Of a stretch of 13,187 nt of DNA, positions 1 through 6,475 are shown one piece after another. Below the pieces are notes generated by a model. The model worked only from the letters and a program-made list of their open reading frames with translations. It was not told the origin of the DNA and did no database searches. The stretch comes from Burkholderiales bacterium (GTDB lineage Bacteria > Pseudomonadota > Gammaproteobacteria > Burkholderiales > Burkholderiaceae_C), in assembly GCA_025352345.1 (NCBI GenBank), contig JANXTP010000076.1, positions 1-13,187 of the forward strand, written 5' to 3'. Each line of letters opens with the position of its first letter. Position 1 is the first letter of the stretch. The position numbers and the translations under genes are program-made.

Positions 1-1564
1 CAAGGAATCGATTCAGCTGTTGCAGAAGGTGTTTAGGTTGCGCACCTGCGAAGACACGGTGTTCAACAACCGCAGCCGGCCTTGCCTGCTGCACCAGATC
101 AAGCGCTGCTCCGGGCCCTGCGTGGCGCTGATCTCGGCCAACGACTATGCGCGCGACGTGGCCAACGCCGAGCGCTTCTTGCTGGGTGAGCAGCAGCAGG
201 TGATGGACACGCTGCAATCGAAAATGATGGCGTATGCCGATGCCTTGCAGTTCGAGCAGGCGGCCGAGATTCGCAACCAGTTGGGTGCCTTGTCGCGTGT
301 GCTGCACCAGCAGTCGGTGGAAGACAACACCGGCGCGGCGACGCGCGATGCCGACATCCTCGCCGTCAAGGTGCAGGGCGGTCGGGCTTGCGTCAACCTG
401 GCGATGGTGCGCGGCGGTCGGCACCTGGGCGACCGACCGTTCTTTCCGGTGCATGTGGACGACGCGACCACACTCGGCGCTGCGTCGATGGCTGAATCAG
501 CCGCCGTTGACAGCGGCAAGCCGTCGGCATCGCCCGAAGCGCTGGTGCTCGAAGCCTTCATTGCGCAGCACTACCTGGAGGGCGGTGTGCCGCCGCTGCT
601 GGTGCTGAGCCACCCGGTCGATAAAACATTGATCGAGGCCTTGGCTTTGCACAGCGGCGTCAAGGTGACGGCGCAACACCAGCCGCGCGATGCCCGCCGC
701 GCCTGGCTGGACATGTGCATCACGGGCGCCGACCTGCGCCTGGCGCAGTTGCTGGCCGAAGAGGGTTCGCAGCAGGCGCGCACGCGCGCACTGGTCGAGG
801 TGCTGGAGATCGACGCCGACGCCCTGGACACGTTTCGCATCGAGTGTTTCGACATCAGCCACACCGCCGGTGAGGCCACCCAGGCATCCTGCGTGGTGTT
901 CGAGAACCACAAGATGCAGAGTGCCCAGTACCGCCGCTACAACATCGAGGGCATCACCGGCGGCGACGATTACGCCGCGATGCGCCAGGTGCTGATGCGC
1001 CGCTACGGCAAGCTGGCGGCGCAGGTGGCCAAGCGCGCCGAGGCGATCGATGCCGGCAGCGGCGCATCGGCGGATGCACCCGATGATGACGAGGTGATCG
1101 CGAAGCCCGAGCTTCGAATGCCCGACCTGGTGCTGGTCGATGGTGGACGCGGCCAGGTCAGCATGGCGCGCGAGGTGTTCGAAGAGCTCGGCATCGACCT
1201 CTCGCTGATCATCGGCGTCGAGAAAGGCGAGGGGCGCAAGGTGGGTCTGGAAGAGCTGGTGTTTGCCGATGGGCGTGCCAAGGTGTCGTTGGCCCGGGAT
1301 TCCGCCGCCCTGATGCTGGTCGCGCAGATCCGCGACGAGGCGCACCGCTTCGCGATCACCGGCATGCGCGCCAAGCGCGCGAGTGTGCGCACCGGCGGCA
1401 GCAGGCTCGAAGACATCGACGGTGTCGGGCCGAAAAAGCGCGCGAAGCTGCTGCAGCGTTTCGGCGGTGTGCGCGGTGTGGCGAGTGCCAGCGTCGACGA
1501 CCTGCTGAGTGTCGAAGGCATCTCGAAGGACCTGGCCGAGGCCATCTACCGGGCGCTGCATTGA
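1..1564 (+). CDS. uvrC: UvrABC excinuclease subunit C, 5' truncated by window edge
   Basis: UvrC makes both incisions around a UvrB-bound DNA lesion in nucleotide excision repair. The reading frame is open from base 2, so the gene starts outside the window; about 520 residues are present against roughly 610 in E. coli, and most of the N-terminal GIY-YIG nuclease is missing. Visible in order: the end of the N-terminal part (RSRPCLLHQIKRCSGPC, about nt 74-121), a UVR domain that contacts UvrB (about nt 185-300), and the RNase H-like nuclease with CFDISH (Asp at nt 851-853), VDGGRGQ (Asp at nt 1139-1141) and DEAHRF (His at nt 1343-1345), then two helix-hairpin-helix repeats (about nt 1405-1560). 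An acidic, Ala-rich insert (about nt 1040-1100) separates the first two nuclease motifs. A TTG at nt 20 is internal, not a start. The TGA is 10 nt before the lipoprotein gene. The identity is very secure. Confidence 0.97.
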   Translation, partial: KESIQLLQKVFRLRTCEDTVFNNRSRPCLLHQIKRCSGPCVALISANDYARDVANAERFLLGEQQQVMDTLQSKMMAYADALQFEQAAEIRNQLGALSRVLHQQSVEDNTGAATRDADILAVKVQGGRACVNLAMVRGGRHLGDRPFFPVHVDDATTLGAASMAESAAVDSGKPSASPEALVLEAFIAQHYLEGGVPPLLVLSHPVDKTLIEALALHSGVKVTAQHQPRDARRAWLDMCITGADLRLAQLLAEEGSQQARTRALVEVLEIDADALDTFRIECFDISHTAGEATQASCVVFENHKMQSAQYRRYNIEGITGGDDYAAMRQVLMRRYGKLAAQVAKRAEAIDAGSGASADAPDDDEVIAKPELRMPDLVLVDGGRGQVSMAREVFEELGIDLSLIIGVEKGEGRKVGLEELVFADGRAKVSLARDSAALMLVAQIRDEAHRFAITGMRAKRASVRTGGSRLEDIDGVGPKKRAKLLQRFGGVRGVASASVDDLLSVEGISKDLAEAIYRALH

Positions 1565-1574
1565 GCGGCAGGCC

Positions 1575-2114
1575 ATGACGACACGGCGCGCTGGGTGGCG
1601 GGCAACGCTCGCGTCCTTCTCGTGCTTTGTCCTCGCGCTGTTCGCGGGTTGTGCCTCCCCGCCGACCGCCGCGCCGGCGCCTGTGACGAAAGCCGTGGCA
1701 CCGACACCGCCGTCAGGCGCTCAAGCTGCGGTTTCGGCTGCGGGCGTGGCGAACGGCCCGGTTCGCTTGTCGGCGCCACGTCCTGTGCATAGCATCGATG
1801 AACTGCGTCTGCAGGCGGCGCGTCGCATCGTCGCCGCCAACCCGCACCTGACCTACACCGAACGCGTGCCCGACGTGCTGCTCGCCATCCCGGTGCTGGC
1901 GATCGACCTCAACGCCGATGGATCAATCCGCCGAATCGAGGTGCTGCGCCCGCCGCGTCAGGCCAAAGACACCACCCAGATCGCCATCGAGGCGGTGCAG
2001 CGCGCAGCGCCGTTTGGCGATCTGTCCAGCCTGCCACGACCTTGGCGCATCACGGAAACGTTTCTATTCAACGACGACCGCCGTTTCAAGCCCCGCACAC
2101 TTGACACCCCCTGA
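1575..2114 (+). CDS. Putative lipoprotein with TonB C-terminal-like domain
   Basis: Predicted 179-residue envelope lipoprotein of unknown role. I chose the ATG at 1575 because it directly precedes an Arg-rich n-region, a hydrophobic stretch (residues 11-25) and a lipobox FAGC with the lipidated Cys at 26; frames opening earlier would bury the signal inside uvrC. An Ala/Pro/Val-rich linker (about 27-68) leads to a folded region (about 77-172). Its pattern (VLAIDLNADGSIRRIEVL, then an IAIEAVQRAAPF helix, then a strand ending LFNDDRRFK) resembles the TonB/TolA C-terminal fold. There is no N-terminal membrane anchor of the TonB kind, so it is not a standard energy transducer. It lies 10 nt after uvrC and about 35 nt before pgsA, and is probably co-transcribed with them. 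The fold assignment is by pattern only; function is unknown. Confidence 0.8.
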   Translation: MTTRRAGWRATLASFSCFVLALFAGCASPPTAAPAPVTKAVAPTPPSGAQAAVSAAGVANGPVRLSAPRPVHSIDELRLQAARRIVAANPHLTYTERVPDVLLAIPVLAIDLNADGSIRRIEVLRPPRQAKDTTQIAIEAVQRAAPFGDLSSLPRPWRITETFLFNDDRRFKPRTLDTP

Positions 2115-2149
2115 GCGTTGGCATCGGGCAACGCGGCACAATGGTTCGC

Positions 2150-2716
2150 ATGTTTTTCAATTTGCCGACGCTCCTCACCTGGGCCCGCATCGTTGCGATT
2201 CCATTGGTGGTTGGTGTGTTCTATCTGGATCTGCAAGACGGCACGCGCAACACCGTGGCCACCGCGCTGTTCATTGTGGTCGCGCTGACCGACTGGGCCG
2301 ATGGCTACCTGGCGCGCAGGCTGAATCAGACCTCGTCGTTCGGTGCCTTCCTCGATCCGGTGGCCGACAAGTTCCTGGTCTGTGCCGCGCTGCTGGTGCT
2401 GGTACACCTGCACCGGCTGCACGCGCTGGTGGCGCTGGTGATCATCGGGCGCGAGATCGCGATTTCCGCCTTGCGTGAATGGATGGCGCAGATCGGCGCC
2501 TCGCGCAGCGTCGCGGTGCACATGCTGGGCAAGGTGAAGACCATGGTGCAGATGATCGCCATCCCCTTCCTGCTGTTCGACGGCACGCTGTTCGGCCTGA
2601 TCGACACGCACGCCTGGGGCACGGTGCTGATCGGACTCTCCGCGGTGCTGACCGTCTGGTCGATGGTGTACTACCTGCAAAAGGCGCTGCCCGAAATCCG
2701 CGCCAAAGCGCGTTAG
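2150..2716 (+). CDS. pgsA: CDP-diacylglycerol-glycerol-3-phosphate 3-phosphatidyltransferase
   Basis: PgsA transfers the phosphatidyl group from CDP-diacylglycerol to glycerol-3-phosphate, the committed step to phosphatidylglycerol and cardiolipin, in the inner membrane. The 188-residue product is close to E. coli PgsA (182). The CDP-alcohol phosphotransferase signature D-x2-DG-x2-AR-x8-G-x3-D-x3-D is complete at about residues 48-73 (DWADGYLAR...GAFLDPVAD). Several hydrophobic spans surround it. I chose the ATG at 2150 because MFFNLPTLLT aligns with the E. coli N-terminus (MQFNIPTLLT); an in-frame ATG at 2141 would add three residues and cannot be excluded. No clear Shine-Dalgarno precedes either start; CACAAT at 2137-2142 sits 7 nt before the 2150 ATG and could be a -10-like element. 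Adjacency to uvrC is a known synteny in proteobacteria. The next gene starts 7 nt after the stop. Confidence 0.95.
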   Translation: MFFNLPTLLTWARIVAIPLVVGVFYLDLQDGTRNTVATALFIVVALTDWADGYLARRLNQTSSFGAFLDPVADKFLVCAALLVLVHLHRLHALVALVIIGREIAISALREWMAQIGASRSVAVHMLGKVKTMVQMIAIPFLLFDGTLFGLIDTHAWGTVLIGLSAVLTVWSMVYYLQKALPEIRAKAR

Positions 2717-2723
2717 CGGCACG

Positions 2724-3638
2724 GTGACGGCTCTCGCAGATTCGCGCAGCCAATCGGTGTTGCGCGTGATGCCGGTGGTGTTCGTGCTGATCTGGAGCAC
2801 CGGTTTCATCGTCGCGCGCTTCGCCATGCCGAATGCGCCGCCATTCACCTTCCTGTGCTGGCGGTACGCGCTGTCGGTGGCCTGCTTCGGCGTGTGGATA
2901 GCCTGGGGGCGCGCGCCATGGCCGGTCGGCCGGGCGCAGTGGCTGCACTTGGGCGTCACGGGTGTGCTGATGCACGCTGCGTACCTGGGTGGGGTGTGGG
3001 CGGCGGTGAAGGCGGGTATCGGTGCGGGCACGGTTGCCTTGCTGGTGGGTCTGCAGCCGGTGTTGACCGCGCTGTGGCTCTCGGCGGTGTCCACTTCGAA
3101 CCGCACCGCTGCGGTGACCGGGTGCCAATGGGCCGGACTGGCCCTGGGGCTGACAGGATTGATTCTGGTGGTGTGGCGCAAGCTCGGTGTCGGCGAGATC
3201 ACGCCGTGGAACCTGAGCCTGGCGCTCATCGCGCTGATCGGCATCACCGCTGGCACGCTGTACCAGAAGCACTTCGTGACACGCTGCGATGTGCGCACTG
3301 CCAACACCGTCCAACTCATCGCTGCGCTGCTGGTCAGCCTGCCTCTGGCGCTGAGTGAATCGGAAGCGATGCGCTGGAATGCGGCGTCAGTGACCGCGAT
3401 GGTCTGGTCCGTGTTCGGTCTCACGCTTGGCGGCAGCTCGCTGCTGTACCTGCTGATCCAGCGCGGCGCGGCAACCCGCGTCACCAGCTTGCTGTACCTG
3501 GTGCCGCCGACGACGGCGCTGATGGCTTGGGCCATCTTCGGCGAGGTGCTCACCGTGCCGATGCTGCTCGGCATGGCTTTGACCGCGGCCGGTGTCGCGT
3601 TGGTGGTCACCGCGCCGTCATCGCGGCGCTCCCGCTGA
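2724..3638 (+). CDS. DMT-superfamily (EamA) transporter
   Basis: A 304-residue inner-membrane protein with about ten hydrophobic segments arranged as two EamA-type repeats (about residues 16-145 and 160-295), the usual size and layout of drug/metabolite transporters. Typical motifs are FVLIWSTGFIVARF in the first helix, a WRYALS segment in the second, and LYLVPPTTALMAWAIFGE with a following glycine-rich helix at the end. Members export amino acids, metabolites or drugs, but the substrate cannot be read from sequence. The GTG at 2724, 7 nt after the pgsA stop, gives a short hydrophilic leader; an ATG at 2769 would begin right at the first helix and is a plausible alternative start. The tight spacing suggests co-transcription with pgsA. 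The 156 nt before hupB hold the hupB promoter. Confidence 0.88.
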   Translation: MTALADSRSQSVLRVMPVVFVLIWSTGFIVARFAMPNAPPFTFLCWRYALSVACFGVWIAWGRAPWPVGRAQWLHLGVTGVLMHAAYLGGVWAAVKAGIGAGTVALLVGLQPVLTALWLSAVSTSNRTAAVTGCQWAGLALGLTGLILVVWRKLGVGEITPWNLSLALIALIGITAGTLYQKHFVTRCDVRTANTVQLIAALLVSLPLALSESEAMRWNAASVTAMVWSVFGLTLGGSSLLYLLIQRGAATRVTSLLYLVPPTTALMAWAIFGEVLTVPMLLGMALTAAGVALVVTAPSSRRSR

Positions 3639-3686
3639 CAGTGCCAGGGCGCCGCTCCTTCGTCTCGATAGAATCAGGCCGCGCGC

Positions 3687-3715
3687 TTGACACCCACCAA
3701 TGGCACGGCTGTAAT
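3687..3715 (+). promoter_or_regulatory. Sigma70-type promoter for hupB
   Basis: A perfect -35 TTGACA (3687-3692), a 17-nt spacer and a -10 TGTAAT (3710-3715, one mismatch to consensus) lie about 80 nt before the hupB start. This predicts a transcript start near 3722 and a leader of roughly 70 nt. It is the best consensus promoter I see in the window, which suits an abundant nucleoid protein. A second weaker -10-like TAGAAT at 3669-3674 has no good -35. Confidence 0.75.
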
Positions 3716-3780
3716 GGCTTGATGCCCGTGGCTTGTGAGGCGCACGGTCACTGCCGACTCCAACCATACGCATCCATTCC

Positions 3781-3787
3781 GAGGGGG
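3781..3787 (+). promoter_or_regulatory. Ribosome binding site that fixes the hupB start
   Basis: GAGGGGG lies 7 nt before the GTG at 3795. It selects that GTG over an earlier in-frame GTG at 3735, which would add 20 residues foreign to the HU family. Confidence 0.75.
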
Positions 3788-3794
3788 ACACTTT

Positions 3795-4067
3795 GTGAAC
3801 AAGTCAGAACTGATCGAACACATCGCCAAGCAAGCGGACATTTCCAAAGCGGCCGCAGGTCGCGCCCTCGAGGCGCTGATCGGCGGCGTGAAGTCAACGC
3901 TCAAGAAGAACAACAGCGTGACGCTCGTTGGTTTCGGCACGTTCAGCGTGACCAAGCGCGCAGCGCGCAGCGGTCGCAACCCGCGTACCGGTGCGGCCAT
4001 CAAGATCAAGGCGGCCAAGGTGCCGAAGTTCCGTCCAGGCAAGGCCTTGAAGGACGCGCTGAAGTAA
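3795..4067 (+). CDS. hupB: DNA-binding protein HU
   Basis: HU is a small nucleoid-associated protein that binds and bends DNA without strong sequence specificity and acts as a dimer. The 90-residue product has the full family length: an N-terminal helical dimerisation part (NKSELIEHIAKQADISKAAA), the VTLVGFGTFSV core, the DNA-contacting arm with GRNPRTG at about residues 60-66, and the C-terminal PKFRPGKALKDALK. The GTG start is set by the strong ribosome site upstream and by the conserved NKSELI beginning. The consensus promoter at 3687-3715 serves it. tRNA-Val follows 19 nt after the stop and ppiD comes next, matching the hupB-ppiD order known from other proteobacteria. Named hupB for that synteny; HU versus HU-alpha/beta cannot be separated by sequence alone. 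Confidence 0.96.
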   Translation: MNKSELIEHIAKQADISKAAAGRALEALIGGVKSTLKKNNSVTLVGFGTFSVTKRAARSGRNPRTGAAIKIKAAKVPKFRPGKALKDALK

Positions 4068-4086
4068 GGCGATCCCCGGGCACTGT

Positions 4087-4162
4087 GGGTGCTTAGCTCA
4101 GTTGGTAGAGCGGCGCCCTTACAAGGCGTAGGTCGGGGGTTCGAGCCCCTCAGCACCCACCA
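4087..4162 (+). tRNA. tRNA-Val (anticodon TAC)
   Basis: A 76-nt cloverleaf. The acceptor stem is GGGTGCT (4087-4093) with AGCACCC (4152-4158), discriminator A at 4159 and an encoded CCA (4160-4162). The D arm is GCTC...GAGC, the anticodon stem GCGCC/GGCGT (4113-4117/4125-4129) and the loop CTTACAA with TAC at 4120-4122. The T stem GGGGG/CCCTC encloses loop TTCGAGC. It lies 19 nt after hupB with no promoter in the gap, so it is probably cut from the hupB transcript. A terminator follows at 4233-4258. Confidence 0.97.
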
Positions 4163-4232
4163 GACGCAGTGTCTTGCGCATCGGCAGTCCCCCAGTCGGG
4201 GCTGCAGATAAAATCAGCGACAGTTGTTAAGC

Positions 4233-4258
4233 AAAGGCGAACCGTGGTTCGCCTTTTT
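4233..4258 (+). terminator. Rho-independent terminator after hupB/tRNA-Val
   Basis: The stem GGCGAAC (4236-4242) pairs with GTTCGCC (4247-4253) around loop CGTG, with AAA before it and TTTTT (4254-4258) after it. It should end the hupB-tRNA-Val transcript before ppiD. Confidence 0.85.
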
Positions 4259-4338
4259 CGCGTTCGCGGAGCACGGTTTTCCGGCGCCTGAGTTCTTGAC
4301 GTACCGCGGTCCGCGCGTGCGTCCACCCGAGGTCATCG

Positions 4339-6270
4339 ATGTTCGATTTTTTCCGCAAGCACATGCGCTTGCTGCAATTTGCGCTGGTGGTGCTGATCGT
4401 GCCGTCCTTCGTGTTCCTCGGGGTGCAGGGCTATCGCGGTTTGGGCGAAGGCGCCAAGCAGTCGGTGGCCAAGGTGGCCGGGCAGTCCATCACCCAGGCC
4501 GAGTGGGACGAAGCGCACCGCGAGCAGGTCGAGCGGGTGCGGCGACAGAACCCCACCATCGACCCCAAGCTGTTCGACAGCCCCGAGGCCCGGCAGCAAA
4601 CGCTCGAGGTGCTGATCCGCCAGCGTGTGATGCTGGTCACCGCCGAGCAGTTGCACCTGGGCACCACCGATGACCGCCTGCAGCGGCTGTTCGCCACCGA
4701 CCCGCAGTTCGCGGCTGTCCGCAATCCGGACGGCAGCGTCAACAAGGAACTGCTCGCGGCGCACGGCATGTCCAGCGACATGTTCGCCCGCCGCCTGCGT
4801 CAAGACCTGTCGGTTAACCAGGTGCTGCTGGGCGTGTCGGGGACCGGCTTCGTCTCGGCCGGCGCCGCGGACCAGGCATTGGATGCTTACTTTCAGCAGC
4901 GCGAGGTCGTGCTGCAGCGCTTCGACGCCGCCATCGATGCGGCCAGGGTCCATCCCACCGACGCCGATCTGGAGGCCTACTACAACGATCCGGCCCATGC
5001 CGCGCAGTTTCAGGCGCCGGAGCAGGCCAGCATCGAATACGTGGTGCTCGACCTCGACGCGATGGGCCAGCAGGTGGCGATCAATGAGGAAGACCTCGCT
5101 CGCTATTACACCGAGAACGCGGCGCGCTACACCACGCCGGAAGAGCGGCGCGCCAGCCACATCCTGATCGCCGCCGACAAGGCGCTGCCCGCAGCCGAAC
5201 GGGCCAAGGCGAAAGCCAAGGCCGAAGCGCTGCTGGCCGAGATCACGACGCATCCGGAGCGCTTCGCCGAATTGGCCAAGGCGAATTCGCACGACCCCGG
5301 ATCGGCGGTCAAGGGCGGCGACCTCGACTTCTTCGGCCGTGGGGCGATGGTCAAGCCCTTCGAGGACGTGGCCTATGGCCTGAAGGTCGGTGACACCAGC
5401 GGTGTGGTCGAGACCGACTTCGGCTATCACATCATCCGCGTGACCGACAAGCGTGGCGGTGACAAGCGCAGCTTCGACAGCGTGCGGCCCGAGATTGAGG
5501 CCGAGGTGCGCCGCCAACTCGCGCAACAGAAATTCTCTGAAACCGCGGCCGATTTCACCAACCTCGTCTACGAGCAGTCCGACAGCCTGAAGCCGGCGAT
5601 CGACAAGTACAAGCTGGTGCTGAAGACCGCGCAGGGTGTGACACGCCGGCCGGCGCTGGGTGCGACCGGCCCGCTGGCATCGCCCAAGTTTCTCGACGCG
5701 CTGTTCGCCAACGATGCCTTGCGCAACAAGCGCAACACCAATGCGGTGGAAACAGCAGCCAACCAGCTCGTCTCCGGCCGCGTCGTCCAGTACGAAGCGG
5801 CCCATGCCTTGCCGCTGGCAGATGTGAAGGAAACGGTGCGCGCTCGTGTCGTCAGCGTGCAGGCCGCTGCGCTCGCGCAAGCCGAAGGCAAGGCGCGCCT
5901 GGCTGCACTGCAGCAGGCGCCGCAGACCGACATGGGCATCGAGCCGCGGCGGATCTCGCGTCTGCAGATGCAGGAGCTGGGCAAGGCCACCACGCTGGCG
6001 GTGCTGGGTGTCGATCCGAAGAAGCTGCCGGCATTCGTTGGCATCGACCTGGGCGCGGATGGCTACGCCGTGGCGAAGGTTCAGAAGGTCATCGGCCGCG
6101 ATCCCGTTGTGGCCGACGCGGCGCAAGCCCGCAATCAGTACGAGCAAGCCTGGGCCGATGCCGAGACCCAGGCCTACTTCGGCGCGCTGAAGGTCCGCCT
6201 GAAGGTGCAGGTCGATGCCAAGGCGACGGCGAAAGCCACCGCCTCCGAATCCGCCGCTGACGGCCGTTGA
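4339..6270 (+). CDS. ppiD: Membrane-anchored periplasmic peptidyl-prolyl isomerase/chaperone PpiD
   Basis: PpiD is a periplasmic folding factor anchored in the inner membrane near the Sec translocon, where it helps newly exported proteins. The 643 residues match the family (623 in E. coli). Visible: a short cytoplasmic N-terminus (FDFFRKHMR), one membrane span (about 11-31), a SurA-N-like helical chaperone part (about 41-165), and one parvulin domain (about 272-372, beginning RASHILIA with His274, containing GGDLDFFGRG and ending FGYHIIRVTD). The rest is a long C-terminal chaperone-type region ending in an Ala/Lys/Thr/Ser-rich tail. ATG 4339 is supported by GAGGT at 4329-4333. It follows hupB as in E. 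coli, with tRNA-Val and a terminator inserted between. No strong own promoter is visible in 4259-4338, although TTGACG occurs at 4296-4301. Parvulin activity is not essential to the role of PpiD in E. coli and cannot be judged here. Confidence 0.93.
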   Translation: MFDFFRKHMRLLQFALVVLIVPSFVFLGVQGYRGLGEGAKQSVAKVAGQSITQAEWDEAHREQVERVRRQNPTIDPKLFDSPEARQQTLEVLIRQRVMLVTAEQLHLGTTDDRLQRLFATDPQFAAVRNPDGSVNKELLAAHGMSSDMFARRLRQDLSVNQVLLGVSGTGFVSAGAADQALDAYFQQREVVLQRFDAAIDAARVHPTDADLEAYYNDPAHAAQFQAPEQASIEYVVLDLDAMGQQVAINEEDLARYYTENAARYTTPEERRASHILIAADKALPAAERAKAKAKAEALLAEITTHPERFAELAKANSHDPGSAVKGGDLDFFGRGAMVKPFEDVAYGLKVGDTSGVVETDFGYHIIRVTDKRGGDKRSFDSVRPEIEAEVRRQLAQQKFSETAADFTNLVYEQSDSLKPAIDKYKLVLKTAQGVTRRPALGATGPLASPKFLDALFANDALRNKRNTNAVETAANQLVSGRVVQYEAAHALPLADVKETVRARVVSVQAAALAQAEGKARLAALQQAPQTDMGIEPRRISRLQMQELGKATTLAVLGVDPKKLPAFVGIDLGADGYAVAKVQKVIGRDPVVADAAQARNQYEQAWADAETQAYFGALKVRLKVQVDAKATAKATASESAADGR

Positions 6271-6286
6271 GCCAGGCGCTCAGCAG

Positions 6287-6318
6287 GGATGCGTTGTGCC
6301 TCGCGGCACAACGCATCC
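6287..6318 (+). terminator. Perfect 14-bp hairpin between ppiD and tRNA-His
   Basis: GGATGCGTTGTGCC (6287-6300) and GGCACAACGCATCC (6305-6318) pair perfectly around loop TCGC, 16 nt after the ppiD stop. No U-tract follows; the next bases are TCTATACT, which contain the tRNA-His -10. It may terminate or protect the 3' end of ppiD mRNA, or act in control of the tRNA promoter. The hairpin is certain; its role is inferred. Confidence 0.6.
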
Positions 6319-6320
6319 TC

Positions 6321-6326
6321 TATACT
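6321..6326 (+). promoter_or_regulatory. Likely -10 element of tRNA-His promoter
   Basis: TATACT has one mismatch to TATAAT and ends 10 nt before the tRNA-His 5' base, predicting a start around 6333. The -35 position falls inside the preceding hairpin and shows no good match; TTGTGC (6294-6299) is 21 nt away. Confidence 0.5.
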
Positions 6327-6336
6327 TGCGGTCTGC

Positions 6337-6413
6337 GGTGGCTGTAGCTCAGTTGGTAGAGTCCAGGATTGTGATTCCTGTTGTCGTGGGTTCGAGCCCC
6401 ATCAGCCACCCCA
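6337..6413 (+). tRNA. tRNA-His (anticodon GTG)
   Basis: A 77-nt cloverleaf with the extra G at -1 (6337) that is diagnostic of tRNA-His, facing C73 (6410). The acceptor stem is GTGGCTG (6338-6344) with CAGCCAC (6403-6409), and CCA is encoded (6411-6413). The anticodon stem CAGGA/TCCTG (6364-6368/6376-6380) holds loop TTGTGAT with GTG at 6371-6373. It appears to have its own promoter and is closed by the terminator at 6428-6457. Confidence 0.97.
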
Positions 6414-6427
6414 CTGCTTTGTGATGC

Positions 6428-6457
6428 CAACGGTCCTTCGGGGCCGTTGTCGTTTTT
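6428..6457 (+). terminator. Rho-independent terminator after tRNA-His (UUCG loop)
   Basis: CAACGGTCC (6428-6436) pairs with GGGCCGTTG (6441-6449) through one G-U pair around a stable TTCG tetraloop, followed by TTTTT at 6453-6457. On the - strand no U-run follows, so it does not look bidirectional. Confidence 0.85.
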
Positions 6458-6475
6458 GCCGTCCACACACGGCTG

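Noticed and set aside
20..22. TTG at 20 as the start of uvrC
   Set aside because: The frame continues upstream with UvrC-like sequence (ESIQLLQKVF), so the gene is cut by the window edge and not started here.
497..1576. A 359-codon open frame on the - strand opposite uvrC
   Set aside because: A shadow of uvrC, with low-complexity composition and no motif.
1958..3610. A 550-codon open frame on the - strand opposite pgsA and the transporter
   Set aside because: It crosses several well-supported + strand genes and its translation changes character along its length, as a shadow of different genes would.
3623..3655. GCGGCGC/GCGCCGC inverted repeat across the transporter stop codon as a terminator
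   Set aside because: The loop is long (about 15-19 nt) and no T-tract follows; it may be chance in G+C-rich DNA.
4184..4205. Imperfect hairpin GCAG-T-CCCC/GGGG-CTGC after tRNA-Val as a terminator
   Set aside because: It has a bulge and is followed by AGATAAAA with no T-run; the clear terminator is at 4233-4258.
4333..6147. A 604-codon open frame on the - strand opposite ppiD
   Set aside because: Its translation shows no family pattern and is rich in His/Arg/Leu/Gly as expected for the complement of a G+C-rich gene; ppiD on the other strand has full domain support.
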